From assembly GCF_016756595.1 (NCBI RefSeq), contig NZ_AP023257.1, forward strand, positions 5,410,001-5,474,000: a stretch of DNA of 64,000 nucleotides, read 5' to 3'. The notes under the pieces were generated by a model. The model was not told the origin of the DNA and did not search any database. It saw only the letters and a program-made list of their open reading frames with translations. Source of the DNA: Mesorhizobium sp. L-2-11. Its GTDB lineage: Bacteria; Pseudomonadota; Alphaproteobacteria; Rhizobiales; Rhizobiaceae. Made by a program: the position numbers and the translations under genes. This document shows positions 33,182-42,448 of the stretch, piece after piece (within the stretch, counting starts at the first letter, position 1; every line of letters starts with the position of its first letter).

Positions 33182-33404
33182 GTGAGCGCTCTCCGCAAGA
33201 TTTGCTGCTTCGTGAAGTGGCTATCGCACAGGCACAGAGCCCCTTCAAGCGCTCAAAACGGACAGTGCCCGCTGGCTGACCTTCCAACCTGGAGGATCGA
33301 TTGCCTGGGCGAAGCGCTTGTGGCGCGCTCAAGCGAGAATTGACGAAAAGACGACGCGCCTTGCCATGCAGCAGTTCTGCAAGGGTAGTTGTGCGTCGAA
33401 GAGC

Positions 33405-33802
33405 TCACTCGATCCTGAAACGAGGCGCATCCGCCGGCGCGGACGCCAACAGGTCGCGAACAAGTTTCCTCGTCATGAATTCACCGGTATCTTTCGCATC
33501 CGCGATGTCCATGGCGAACGCTCCGCTACCGCCGATCACGCTGGAGCGGAAATATTGCGCAAGTTCCGCATCCTGCCCCAGGACCAATCCGTTGATCGTG
33601 AAGCCCTGCGCCAGCGCTGCGTCTCGTGAGGCTTCTGTTCCGCCCTCGAAATTTGTCGGTTCCGTTGGCGCAGATGTTCATGACCGCGCGCTCCGTCGCG
33701 TCCGGCGACGACGCCAACAGGAGCGAAGCAAAGGCGATCGCCTCCGACATGTCTGAGCGTTCGCGGCGTGCGTCTTTGACGCGCCAAGCCGAGAAATTCG
33801 GG
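33405..33802 (-). pseudogene. DUF1194 (VWA-like) gene relic, frameshifted and 5'-truncated
   Basis: The leftward frame gives SEAIAFASLLLASSPDATER and then AVMNICANG. Near 33645 it shifts to another frame reading NFEGGTEASRDAALAQGFTI, then NGLVLGQDAEL and YFRSSVIGGSGAFAMDIADA, ending at a stop at 33405. This is the C-terminal part of the DUF1194 family. The N-terminal half is missing, cut at the dnaJ-like gene end. One inserted or lost base would explain the shift. The 223 bp between this relic and fabI hold no other recognisable feature. Confidence 0.75.
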
Positions 33803-34723
33803 CTAGCGTTTGCGGTTGCGCATCAATGCTTCGAGATCGCTGTCGCCACCCTCAGGCAGCATCAGCCGCACATGCGCGTAGAGATCGCCGTGACCGCCGA
33901 CTTTTTCCGGCAGGCCCCTGCCCTTCAGCCGCAGGACTTTGTCCGAGCTCGACCAGGCGGGAACATTGACTGCAACCCTGCCGGTCGGCGTTTCGACGGC
34001 CACCTTGGCACCCAGCACGGCATCCGCCAGCGCAATCGGCAGGTCGGCATGGAGGTCGCGGCCTTCGACACGGTAGCGCGGATGCCGCCGGAAGCGGATC
34101 TTGACCAGCGCATCGCCCGGTTGCCCTGGCCCTTGCTCGCCCTGGCCTTTCAGCCGGATGGTCTGGCCGTCCTCGACATAGGCTGGCAGCTTGACGGCGA
34201 CCTTGCGCCCGTCGGGGAACATCGCCGTTACCTTCTCGGCAGTCGCCGCTTCTTCGATGGTGATGTCGAGCGTCACATTCAGGTCAGCGCCGGACGGCGC
34301 CTGCCGGCCGGCGCCCATGCCGGCGCCGCGAGAGAAGGTCTCGCCAAAAATCTGGCTGAAGATGTCGCTGCTGCCGTCGAACGGATCGCCGCTCGGACGG
34401 CCTGAGCGAAACTCGAAACGCGAGCCGCCCGGCCCTTGCTGCCGGCGAAAACCGGCGAACGGATCGGCGCCGCCGGCGGCGCCCTCGAAGCCTTGAAAGC
34501 GCGGCTTGCCCTCGGCATCGATCTCGCCGCGATCGAAAGCCGCACGGTTCTTCTCGTCGCCGACGATCTCGTAGGCCTGGTTGGCCGCGGCAAACCGCTC
34601 CTTCGCCCTGGGATCCGGATTCTGGTCCGGATGATACTCCTTGGCGAGTTTGCGGTATGCCGATTTTATATCCTTGGCCGATGCGTTCTTGGCAACGCCC
34701 AGCACCTCATAGGGGTCGCGCAT
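33803..34723 (-). CDS. DnaJ-type co-chaperone (CbpA-like)
   Basis: The 306-residue protein has a J domain ([20 protein letters not shown], then [17 protein letters not shown] with the HPD motif), a Gly/Phe-rich linker (residues about 80-135) and the DnaJ C-terminal substrate domain. The cysteine zinc-finger of canonical DnaJ is absent, as in CbpA. It should stimulate DnaK ATPase activity. It ends next to the DUF1194 relic and is 99 bp after the lipoprotein gene. Confidence 0.93.
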   Translation of the reverse strand: MRDPYEVLGVAKNASAKDIKSAYRKLAKEYHPDQNPDPRAKERFAAANQAYEIVGDEKNRAAFDRGEIDAEGKPRFQGFEGAAGGADPFAGFRRQQGPGGSRFEFRSGRPSGDPFDGSSDIFSQIFGETFSRGAGMGAGRQAPSGADLNVTLDITIEEAATAEKVTAMFPDGRKVAVKLPAYVEDGQTIRLKGQGEQGPGQPGDALVKIRFRRHPRYRVEGRDLHADLPIALADAVLGAKVAVETPTGRVAVNVPAWSSSDKVLRLKGRGLPEKVGGHGDLYAHVRLMLPEGGDSDLEALMRNRKR

Positions 34724-34822
34724 GCTTCCTGCCCTGGAGAAGGAGTGAGTCCATGATTGCCATCTATATGCGCTCGCATAGGAAGAAATTCCAGTAGCTT
34801 ACGGTCACATGATGGCGGAAAA

Positions 34823-35299
34823 TCAGAGCGCTTTGAAGTCCTGCATCCGCCAGGCGCCGGCGCCGGCCAGGCACACCTCGCCCTTGAACAGGGCGACGCC
34901 GTCGAAGCTTTCGCGTGAGGCGGTGAAGCGGCGGCAAAGCTGGCCGTTGTCCCTGGACTCCGCCAGCTCGGTGATCGAGCCGCGCGAACCGGTATCGGAA
35001 TTCGCCCAGGGAACGGCCTGCCCGCCAAGTTCCTGGATATCGGCTGAAGACACCGCGTTGCGGATCGTCGCCTGGTCCGAGGCGCGATCCTGGTCGATCG
35101 GCAAGGCAGAGGCAGGCGTGCTGCTGGTGAGGATCGTACGGTCGACCTCCGCCTGCTCCAAACTGAAGCCGCCGGCACCGCAGGCGGCAAGCGGCAAGGC
35201 GACCAGCACGATCGCTGTGGCCTTGACCGCAACCAGCGCGTTGGCCGAAGCAATAAGGCGCCATTGCCTGCTGTCAAAAAGTTGCGCGATGCGCGACAA
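34823..35299 (-). CDS. RT0821/Lpp0805-type surface lipoprotein
   Basis: The protein of about 158 residues has a lipobox-like signal ([13 protein letters not shown]) and a C-terminal domain with [20 protein letters not shown] and [14 protein letters not shown], as in the RT0821/Lpp0805 surface-protein family. The function is unknown. No ATG is available upstream; TTG 35299, with GGGGGAGA before it, is the best start and places about 27 residues before the lipid signal core. It is divergent from pdxH, 41 bp away. Confidence 0.75.
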   Translation of the reverse strand: MSRIAQLFDSRQWRLIASANALVAVKATAIVLVALPLAACGAGGFSLEQAEVDRTILTSSTPASALPIDQDRASDQATIRNAVSSADIQELGGQAVPWANSDTGSRGSITELAESRDNGQLCRRFTASRESFDGVALFKGEVCLAGAGAWRMQDFKAL

Positions 35300-35340
35300 T
35301 CGGCAATCTCCCCCGGCCGGCAATAGAATTTGGAAAAACT

Positions 35341-35958
35341 ATGAGCGAAACTGAGTTAACAAGCAGTGACTTTAGCGAAGCTGCCGAGCCATTCCGCCTG
35401 TTTGCCGGATGGCTCGACGACGCGACGAAGAGCGAGATCAATGATCCCAACAGCGTGGCGCTGGCGACCGTCGATGCCGAGGGCATGCCGAATGTGCGGA
35501 TGGTGCTGCTCAAGGGATTCGATGAAAACGGATTTGTGTTCTACACGAATTTCGAGAGCGCCAAAGGCCGCGAGATTCTTGGCAGCATGAAGGCGGCGAT
35601 GTGCTTTCACTGGAAATCGCTGCGCCGGCAGGTGCGCGCGCGCGGGCCGGTGGAGATCGTTACCGAGGCGGAAGCGGACGCGTATTATGCGACGCGTCCG
35701 CGCGGCAGCCGCATCGGGGCATGGGCGTCGAAACAGTCGCGGCCGCTGGAGAGCCGCTTCGCACTGGAAAAAGCCGTTGCCGAATACACGGCGCGCCATG
35801 CGATCGGCGAGATCCCACGGCCGAAACACTGGTCGGGCTTCCGCATCGTGCCGCAGACGATCGAGTTCTGGCACGACCGGCCTTTCCGGCTGCACGACCG
35901 CATTGTCTTCTCGCGCAACGCTGAGGGCGGCTGGGACAAGACAAGGCTTTATCCCTGA
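35341..35958 (+). CDS. pdxH: Pyridoxamine 5'-phosphate oxidase
   Basis: The 205-residue FMN enzyme oxidises pyridoxamine or pyridoxine phosphate to pyridoxal phosphate. Motifs include [42 protein letters not shown] (given in parts: [20 protein letters not shown]), [10 protein letters not shown] and [13 protein letters not shown] at the C-terminus. It is full length. The 113 bp to the next gene show no feature. Confidence 0.95.
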   Translation: MSETELTSSDFSEAAEPFRLFAGWLDDATKSEINDPNSVALATVDAEGMPNVRMVLLKGFDENGFVFYTNFESAKGREILGSMKAAMCFHWKSLRRQVRARGPVEIVTEAEADAYYATRPRGSRIGAWASKQSRPLESRFALEKAVAEYTARHAIGEIPRPKHWSGFRIVPQTIEFWHDRPFRLHDRIVFSRNAEGGWDKTRLYP

Positions 35959-36071
35959 GCGAGTGGTCCCTTAAGCAGCTTCACCAGGGAGCCTGGTCCT
36001 TGCCGAACCACCTTGGTTCATCAATATTCATAGTGAACCAGGAAAGTTATGAGCGTGACTGCTTTTACAAG

Positions 36072-36824
36072 CTATCCCTTCTTCCTGGTCATGAAGGCCA
36101 CCAAGGCGGCGCGGGCCTCGTCGGACTTCAGCCGCTCGCGGAAATGCTCGCTTTCCTGGCCGATGCGGGCAACAAGCTCTTCACGCGAGCCGCGCATCAG
36201 GTCACGCGCGATCTTCAGCGCTTGCGGCGGCTTGGCCGCGATCTGGCCGGCGGCGGCAAGCACGGCGGACTCGAGTTCGTTCTCCTCGACCACTGCGTAG
36301 ATCAGTCCGGCGGCCTTCGCCCGCTCGGCCGAAAAGCCTTCGCCCAGGCCAAGCAGCGCGAAGGCGTCTTGCCGGCCCAGGATCTGCGGCGCAAGCAGGC
36401 TCGACCCGGCCTCGGGGACCAGGCCGAGATCGACGAAGGGCGTGCGGAATAGTGTGCGCGGCGTGGCGAAGGTCAGGTCGCAATGCAGGTTGAGCGTTGT
36501 GCCGATGCCGACCGCAATGCCGTCGACGCCGGAGATCATCGGCTTTTCCGTCCTGGCCAGCGCCATCAGGAAATCCCAGACTTCGGTGCCGCCTTCGCCG
36601 CCGGTGGCGACGACCATGAAATCGGCAAGGTCGTTGCCGGACGAGAAGGCGCCCGAAACACCGAGGAATACATGGACGCGGATCGCCGGATCGGCGTCGC
36701 CCTCGGCAAGGGCTTTGGACATTTTCGCATACATGGCCCGCGTCAAGGCGTTCTTCTTATCCGGACGATTGATGCGGATGATCTGGATGGCGCCCTGGCG
36801 CTCGACGAGGATGTGGTCTGTCAC
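36072..36824 (-). CDS. Enoyl-CoA hydratase/isomerase family protein
   Basis: The 250-residue crotonase has the CoA-binding and oxyanion-hole blocks GAFSSGNDLADF and GVDGIAVGIGTTLNLHCDL, and FRTPFVDLGLVPEAGSS in the position of the catalytic glutamates. GTG 36824 with AAGGAT upstream marks a likely start matching the family N-terminus TDHILVERQG. It follows the acyl-CoA dehydrogenase gene by 44 bp, so the two probably form a beta-oxidation operon. Exact acyl substrate unknown. Confidence 0.9.
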   Translation of the reverse strand: MTDHILVERQGAIQIIRINRPDKKNALTRAMYAKMSKALAEGDADPAIRVHVFLGVSGAFSSGNDLADFMVVATGGEGGTEVWDFLMALARTEKPMISGVDGIAVGIGTTLNLHCDLTFATPRTLFRTPFVDLGLVPEAGSSLLAPQILGRQDAFALLGLGEGFSAERAKAAGLIYAVVEENELESAVLAAAGQIAAKPPQALKIARDLMRGSREELVARIGQESEHFRERLKSDEARAALVAFMTRKKG

Positions 36825-36868
36825 GGGTGATCCTTTGTGAACGTCGTGAAACGTCAACCTGGTGGCTG

Positions 36869-38638
36869 TCAGCCAGAACTCAGTGTCTGGCCGGCAGCGG
36901 CAAGGCTGTCGGCGCCGCCGATGACACGCTCCTTCAGCGCGCCCGCCTCGCCAAGCAGATTTTCGGCGAAGAAGCGGCAAACGGCGATGCGGCCTTGGTC
37001 GGCAAGCGCGCCGCGCGCCAGATAGGCGCCGCCCGCCGCCAGCGAGATCAGCCTCAGATACGGCGTCGCGCCGGCCAGCGCCGCGTCCGAGCGGCCGTCG
37101 GCGAGCAGCCCTTGCAGGAAGCGCGTCGCCTGGCTGAGATCGTCGAGCGCCTGGTCGAGGCCATCGGCGGTGCGGCCAAAACCTGGAATGTTCGAGGTCC
37201 GCACTTGATTGGCGACGGCTTTCAGCTCGGCGATGTAACCATGCACATGCTCGCCGCCGCCAAGCGGCAGCTTGCGCGCCACCAGGTCTATCGCCTGGAT
37301 GCCGTTGGTGCCTTCATAGATCGGCGCGATGCGCGCGTCGCGATAAAGTGCTGCCGCACCCGTCTCCTCAATATATCCCATGCCGCCATGAACCTGCAGC
37401 CCGAGCGAGGCGACCTCGACGCCGACATCGGTGGAAAAGGCCTTGGCCAGCGGCGTCAGCAGATTGGCGCGCTCCTGCCAATGGATCGCTGCATCGCCGA
37501 CGGATACGCGCGCGTGGTCAATGGCGTGCGCGCAGGAATAGCTGATGGCGCGCGCAATCTGGGTCAGCGCCTTCATGGTCAGGAGATTGCGCTGCACGTC
37601 GGGGTGATGGACGATCGGCGCCATGCCACTGCCATCATAGCTCGCGGCCTTGCCTTGCCGGCGGTCATTGGCGTAGGCGAGCGCCTTCTGCATGGCCGTT
37701 TCGGCGACCGCAACGCCCTGCATGCCGACGGCGAGCCGCGCATTGTTCATCATGGTGAACATGCAGGCGAGGCCCTTGTTTTCCTCGCCGATGAGCCAGC
37801 CGATCGCGCCGGGGGCGGTCCCTTCGAATCCGTCGCCATAGATCATGGTGCAGGTCGGCGAGGCGTGGATGCCCAATTTGTGCTCCAGCCCGGAGCAGAA
37901 GACGTCGTTGCGTGCGCCAAGCGCGCCATCGTCGCCGACAAGGAATTTCGGCACCAGGAACAGCGAAAGGCCGCGCGTGCCGGCCGGCGCGTCCGGCAGC
38001 CGCGCCAGCACCAGATGGATGATATTGTCGGTAAGATCGTGCTCGCCATAGGTGATGAAAATCTTCTGACCGAAGATGCGGTAGGTGCCGTCGCCGGCCG
38101 GCTCGGCGCGGGCGCGCAAGGCATTCAGATCCGAGCCAGCCTGCGGCTCGGTCAGGTTCATCGTGCCCATCCATTCACCTGAGACGAGCTTTTCCAGGTA
38201 TTTGGCCTTCAACGCCGGTGAGGCATGCTTGTCGAGCGTTTCGACCGCGCCCATGGTCAGCGTCGGGCCGATACCGAAGGCCATGGCGGCGGAGTTCCAC
38301 ATTTCGAGCGCGGCGACGCCCAGCATGGTCGGCAGCGCCTGGCCGCCGAATTCCTCCGGCGCTGACAGCGCGTTCCAGCCGCCGTCGATCCAGCGGCGAT
38401 AAAGCTCCTTCCAGCCGGGCGGCATGGTGACGGCAGCGCCGCTCAGCACCGCGCCTTGTTCATCGCCGATCTTGTAGAGCGGCGCGACCTCTTCGCCGGC
38501 AAAGCGGCCGGCTTCGGCCAGAATGGCGTCGACAAGGTCTTCGCCAAGGTCACCAAAGGTGCCGGCGTCAAGCGCCGGCCTCAGGCCGGCCACATGCTTC
38601 AGCGTGAGCGCGATGTCCTCGACTGGTGCCCGATACAT
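36869..38638 (-). CDS. Acyl-CoA dehydrogenase (long form)
   Basis: The 589-residue flavoenzyme has the ~600-residue architecture of FadE-like bacterial dehydrogenases, with an N-terminal acyl-CoA dehydrogenase extension, NLTEPQAGSDLNALRARA and KIFITYGEHDL in the FAD region, QVHGGMGYIEETG, and YRDARIAPIYEGTNGIQAID containing the catalytic glutamate block. A C-terminal helical extension follows. GAGGAGG supports ATG 38638; the longer frame is unneeded. A LiuR-like palindrome lies about 90 bp upstream. It acts with the downstream hydratase in fatty-acyl or branched acyl breakdown. Confidence 0.93.
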   Translation of the reverse strand: MYRAPVEDIALTLKHVAGLRPALDAGTFGDLGEDLVDAILAEAGRFAGEEVAPLYKIGDEQGAVLSGAAVTMPPGWKELYRRWIDGGWNALSAPEEFGGQALPTMLGVAALEMWNSAAMAFGIGPTLTMGAVETLDKHASPALKAKYLEKLVSGEWMGTMNLTEPQAGSDLNALRARAEPAGDGTYRIFGQKIFITYGEHDLTDNIIHLVLARLPDAPAGTRGLSLFLVPKFLVGDDGALGARNDVFCSGLEHKLGIHASPTCTMIYGDGFEGTAPGAIGWLIGEENKGLACMFTMMNNARLAVGMQGVAVAETAMQKALAYANDRRQGKAASYDGSGMAPIVHHPDVQRNLLTMKALTQIARAISYSCAHAIDHARVSVGDAAIHWQERANLLTPLAKAFSTDVGVEVASLGLQVHGGMGYIEETGAAALYRDARIAPIYEGTNGIQAIDLVARKLPLGGGEHVHGYIAELKAVANQVRTSNIPGFGRTADGLDQALDDLSQATRFLQGLLADGRSDAALAGATPYLRLISLAAGGAYLARGALADQGRIAVCRFFAENLLGEAGALKERVIGGADSLAAAGQTLSSG

Positions 38639-38727
38639 GCCGCTCCTCCTCCTCAGTCCGACAGGGAAGCCCAATATCCGTGCCGACACAAAACCATTCG
38701 CTTTTGGGTCGCCTCTCCCGCCTTCTT

Positions 38728-38743
38728 TTTACGTAAACGTCAA
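38728..38743 (-). promoter_or_regulatory. Candidate LiuR/FadR-type operator upstream of the acyl-CoA dehydrogenase
   Basis: TTTACGTAAACGTCAA contains the perfect palindrome TTTACGTAAA. On the leftward strand it reads TTGACGTTTACGTAAA, resembling the MerR-type LiuR site with an embedded -35 TTGACG. It lies 90 bp upstream of the dehydrogenase start. Recognition is from memory of the motif. Confidence 0.4.
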
Positions 38744-38848
38744 ATTTTGTCACGCGGATTTTGCAATTGGAATTGTTCACGCTAAAATCGGCAAAAAAGC
38801 CGGACAAGTCGACCGGCGACAAATCAAGATTACCGGAGGGGACCGCCC

Positions 38849-39079
38849 GTGCTCGCCAGACCTGACGCCTATCGCTGCACCGAATGCGGCCTGCCCTATC
38901 GAGCGGCAGGCTTTTGGCATCATCGCGGCAAGATCGAGGACGGCGCCGCCTATTGGTCGGATCGCGGCATTCTGTGTTCGCCGCAATGCTCGCTGGCCCA
39001 TCACTGCAAGCGCCAGACTGAGGGAACGCTGCCGCAGGCGCCGGCGCCCGACCCGTTCCACCCGCTCACCCTGCGTTGA
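38849..39079 (+). CDS. 76-residue zinc-ribbon-like protein
   Basis: The short protein has paired cysteines, CTECGLPYRAAGFWHH near the N-terminus and CSPQCSLAHHC later, consistent with binding one zinc. A GGAGGGG lies about five to seven bases before the GTG at 38849. The last 20 residues are proline-rich. It is divergent from the acyl-CoA dehydrogenase. No family was recognised; it may be a nucleic-acid or metal-binding accessory. Confidence 0.6.
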   Translation: MLARPDAYRCTECGLPYRAAGFWHHRGKIEDGAAYWSDRGILCSPQCSLAHHCKRQTEGTLPQAPAPDPFHPLTLR

Positions 39080-39191
39080 TGACCAGCAAAGCCATCCCCG
39101 GCACGATCGCGGCGGTTGCCGCGGGCCGCCGAAAGCATTTCCTTAACCATGGCGGTTCAGGATCAGGCTTTGGCCAGCAAGGATATGCTGT

Positions 39192-40349
39192 TTGAAGCCG
39201 TCGGCGCACCCTCTTCGCCGCCCAGGACTCCTCGTCGCGACCGCGATGACAATGGCATTGGCGCCGGCACAGGCCTCGGACTTCTCCGAGCCCTGGAAGA
39301 ATACCGACCGGGCGCTGGTGATCGATGCCTACGAATACAATCCCATCGATTGGACCGAGCTTGCCACCGACAAGCGCATCGTCGGCTTCATCAACAAGGC
39401 GTCCGACGGGATGCCGCCGGCGTATTTCTGTTTCGGCGACGAGACAGCGACGCGGCTCTGCAAGGCGCTGTGGAAGCGCCATGCGGTGGCACAGGAACTG
39501 TTTCAGACGCGCAAGGTGGTGGCCAAGGCGCTCGGCCTGAAATGGGGCGCTTATCACCTCGCCCGACCCGGAAACCCCGTCGGGCAGGCCAATAATTTCA
39601 TCAATTTCGCCAAACCTGGTCCGGACGACCTGCTCGCCCTCGATATCGAGGATGACGACCCGACGAAATGGATGTCGCTCGAGGATGCAGAGGAGTTCGT
39701 GCGCCATGTGCATCGGCGGATTGGCCGTTTTCCGGTGCTCTATACCAACGGCAAGACCGCCAAGCACATCGCCGACAACAAGTACAAATACCGGCTGCTG
39801 TCGCGGCTGCCGCTCTGGTATGCGCGCTACAAGCCCGACATCGGCGTGCATTTTCCTATGGGCAACTGGCAAGGCTACGCACTCTGGCAGTTTTCGGCAA
39901 AGGCCAATTGCGGCCGGTTCCGCTGCCCCTACCGGGTGGCTGGCACGCCGAACGACATCGACGTCAATGTCGCACCGATGGATGCCGCCGCGTTGCGCGC
40001 GCAATGGCCTTTCGGCGGCCTGATCGACGCGCAGCCGGATTACCTCGCCTCGATACCGCTGCCTCTCTCGCGGGCGGCCGGCCTTGCGGGCAATGTCACC
40101 CTTACCTATGCGACCGTGGCGCCGCCGCCGAGCTTCACCGAAATGGTCGCCATGTTCAGTGCGGGCTGGGCCAAGTTCCGCGGCAGCTTGCAAATGCCTG
40201 CCGTAGAGACAGCGCTGCGTCTTCCGCGCCGGATCGCCGATTATCTGGGGTGGCTGCGAAAGGAAAAGCCCTCCGCATCGGCCGTTGAGGCCGTGCCCAC
40301 CGATCCGGTCAGCACTGCGTCGACCGAGCTGGATCGTAGGCCCCGCTAA
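39192..40349 (+). CDS. Exported glycoside hydrolase family 25 (lysozyme-like) protein
   Basis: The 385-residue protein has a signal peptide (RPGLLVATAMTMALAPAQA) and a GH25 muramidase-type barrel: LVIDAYEYNPIDW, VGFINKASDG, KWGAYHLARPGNPVGQANNF with LALDIEDDD carrying the acidic residues, and LYTNGKTAKHI, LWYARY, YALWQFS. The start is a TTG with AAGGAT ten bases upstream, since the only in-frame ATG would break the signal peptide. A C-terminal 110-residue extension has no clear domain. It probably acts on peptidoglycan in the periplasm. Confidence 0.85.
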   Translation: MKPSAHPLRRPGLLVATAMTMALAPAQASDFSEPWKNTDRALVIDAYEYNPIDWTELATDKRIVGFINKASDGMPPAYFCFGDETATRLCKALWKRHAVAQELFQTRKVVAKALGLKWGAYHLARPGNPVGQANNFINFAKPGPDDLLALDIEDDDPTKWMSLEDAEEFVRHVHRRIGRFPVLYTNGKTAKHIADNKYKYRLLSRLPLWYARYKPDIGVHFPMGNWQGYALWQFSAKANCGRFRCPYRVAGTPNDIDVNVAPMDAAALRAQWPFGGLIDAQPDYLASIPLPLSRAAGLAGNVTLTYATVAPPPSFTEMVAMFSAGWAKFRGSLQMPAVETALRLPRRIADYLGWLRKEKPSASAVEAVPTDPVSTASTELDRRPR

Positions 40350-40358
40350 TCTTGTACA

Positions 40359-41636
40359 TCAGCGCACCTGTTCGCGGGACACGGCCTGCCAGCCGATGTC
40401 GCGGCGGCAAAAACCTTGCGGCCAATCGATCCGGTCGAGCGCGGCATAGGCTCGTCGCTGCGCCTCGCCGACCGTGCCGCCGATCGCCGTGACAGCGAGC
40501 ACACGGCCGCCATTGGCGACCAGCGCGCCGTTGTCGATGGCGGTGCCGGCATGAAAGATCTCGACGCCATCGCCCGCGGCCTGTTCGACACCGCGGATGA
40601 CCGAGCCCTTTTCCGGCGTGCCGGGATAACCCCTTGCCGCCATCACCACGGTGAGCGCCGCCTCGTTGCGCCAGCGCACCGAGGTATGTGCAAGCTGGCC
40701 GTCGGCGGCAGCGTTGAGCAGGACCAGGAGATCGTCCTTCAGCCGCATCATCAGCACCTGGCATTCCGGGTCGCCGAAACGGGCGTTGTATTCGATCAGC
40801 TTCGGTCCGTTGTCTGATATCATCAGTCCGGCAAACAGCACGCCCGAAAACGGCGCGCCAAGCTCGGCCATGCCGCGCATGGTCGGCTCGACGATCTCGC
40901 GCATGGTGCGGTCGATCATCTCCGGCGTCATCACCGGGGCCGGCGAATAGGCCCCCATGCCGCCGGTGTTCGGGCCGACGTCGCCGTCACTGAGGCGCTT
41001 GTGGTCCTGTGCGGTGCCGAATGGCAGCGCGGTGACGCCGTCGCACAGGCAAAAGAAGCTCGCCTCCTCGCCGGTGAGAAACTCCTCGACCACCACTTCG
41101 GCGCCGGCCTGCCCGAAGGACCCGTCGAAACAGGCATCGAGCGCTGCCAGAGCCTCGGCCAAATTCATGGCGACGGTAACGCCCTTGCCGGCGGCGAGGC
41201 CGTCGGCCTTGATGACGATCGGCGCGCCCATCCTTTCGACATAGGCCCTGGCCGACGCCAGATCGCCGAAACGGCCATAGGCGGCGGTCGGGATGGCGTA
41301 TTTCGCGCAAAGATCCTTGGTGAAACCCTTGGAGCCTTCCAGCCGCGCCGCCGCCCTGGACGGGCCGAAGACGCGAATGTTTTCAGCGCGAAGGCCGTCG
41401 GCAATGCCGGCGACCAGCGGCCCTTCCGGCCCGACCACGACGAGGTCGATCTTTTTCTCCGCGCAGAACCGGGCCACCGCCGCATGATCGGCGATGTCGA
41501 GCGTCACCAGTTCGGCTTCGTGGCCGATGCCCGGGTTGCCTGGCGCCGCGTAAAGCTTGGTCAGCAGCGGCGAGGCCGCGATCTTCCAGGCCAAGGCATG
41601 TTCGCGGCCGCCGGAGCCGATCAACAATACGCGCAT
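40359..41636 (-). CDS. purD: Phosphoribosylamine-glycine ligase
   Basis: The 425-residue ATP-grasp enzyme forms GAR in purine synthesis. Motifs include [20 protein letters not shown], the start-site landmark, [35 protein letters not shown], and [20 protein letters not shown] in the metal site. ATG 41636 matches the family N-terminus. It is convergent with the GH25 gene, with 9 bp between stop codons. Confidence 0.96.
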   Translation of the reverse strand: MRVLLIGSGGREHALAWKIAASPLLTKLYAAPGNPGIGHEAELVTLDIADHAAVARFCAEKKIDLVVVGPEGPLVAGIADGLRAENIRVFGPSRAAARLEGSKGFTKDLCAKYAIPTAAYGRFGDLASARAYVERMGAPIVIKADGLAAGKGVTVAMNLAEALAALDACFDGSFGQAGAEVVVEEFLTGEEASFFCLCDGVTALPFGTAQDHKRLSDGDVGPNTGGMGAYSPAPVMTPEMIDRTMREIVEPTMRGMAELGAPFSGVLFAGLMISDNGPKLIEYNARFGDPECQVLMMRLKDDLLVLLNAAADGQLAHTSVRWRNEAALTVVMAARGYPGTPEKGSVIRGVEQAAGDGVEIFHAGTAIDNGALVANGGRVLAVTAIGGTVGEAQRRAYAALDRIDWPQGFCRRDIGWQAVSREQVR

Positions 41637-41812
41637 GCCCAGGTCCCTTGCCATTCCACGATCAGGACTGCGCTATTGCGCCGCGGACGATGGGTCAAGA
41701 CATTTGGGTGCTTCGACGGCAATTGCGCACGGGAACGTGGGCTCCAACTGCACCTTGCATTGGCCCCAATTGCGTCTTACGTTTTGTGTATCGATCAAGT
41801 GAGGGTATGATA

Positions 41813-42025
41813 ATGTCGGAGACTGCAACCCTGTCCTCGAAGTTTCAGATATCGATTCCCAAGGCGATCCGGACCGCCCAGCATTGGGAAGCGGGTTTGA
41901 CCTTTGCCTTCATCCCGAAGGGAACGGGCGTGCTACTCGTCCCTGTGCCGAAGCGGGAAGCGCTGAAGGGACTGGCGAAGGGCGCTTCGGCGACGGAATA
42001 TCGCGACCGGTCGGACCGTGTCTGA
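41813..42025 (+). CDS. vapB: AbrB/MazE-type antitoxin (VapB)
   Basis: The 70-residue protein has a SpoVT-AbrB DNA-binding fold: ATLSSKFQISIPKAIRTAQH, then GLTFAFIPKGTGVLLVPVP, with a hydrophilic C-terminus for toxin binding. GAGGG fits ATG 41813 (the ATG at 41807 is too close). Its stop overlaps the toxin start (ATGA). It should neutralise the PIN toxin and repress the pair. Confidence 0.88.
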   Translation: MSETATLSSKFQISIPKAIRTAQHWEAGLTFAFIPKGTGVLLVPVPKREALKGLAKGASATEYRDRSDRV

Positions 42026-42399
42026 TGGTGCTTGTCGATACCTCGGCTTGGATCGAATGGCTGGTAGGCTCCACGACTGGAGAGCAGGTGGCCGAGCATC
42101 TGCCCGAGCGAGCCGACTGGCTCGTTCCGACCATGGTGCAGTTGGAACTCGCGAAATGGCTCACTCGCGAAGTAGGCGAAAACAAAGCCGATCAGACCAT
42201 CGCCTTTACGCAGATCTGTAGGGTGGTCCCGCTTGACACGGAGATCGCCCTAGCAGCCGCCGAAGCCTGCCGGAAGCACAAATTGGCGACCGCAGATGCG
42301 ATCATTTTCGCGACCGCTCGGGCGCATGACGCGACGCTCTTGACTTGTGACAAGCATTTCGAGAGCCTGCCAGTCGTGACCCTCATCGAAAGGATCTAG
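42025..42399 (+). CDS. vapC: PIN-domain ribonuclease toxin (VapC)
   Basis: The 124-residue protein has the PIN acidic residues: D5 (LVDTSAWIEW), E41-type (VQLELAKW), D94 region (LATADAIIFATA) and a final D (LLTCDKHFE). VapC toxins cleave tRNA or rRNA. It is translationally coupled to the upstream antitoxin. It lies between purD and ubiA with nothing else mobile nearby, suggesting a stable chromosomal module. Confidence 0.92.
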   Translation: MVLVDTSAWIEWLVGSTTGEQVAEHLPERADWLVPTMVQLELAKWLTREVGENKADQTIAFTQICRVVPLDTEIALAAAEACRKHKLATADAIIFATARAHDATLLTCDKHFESLPVVTLIERI

Positions 42400-42448
42400 G
42401 TCGCGGACGAGGCTTGACGCTTTCCGCCGCTGCTGCCACTTCAGCACG

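Noticed and set aside
36827..38182. 451-residue open frame antisense to the acyl-CoA dehydrogenase
   Set aside because: Reads as the complement of a clear dehydrogenase; low-complexity composition.
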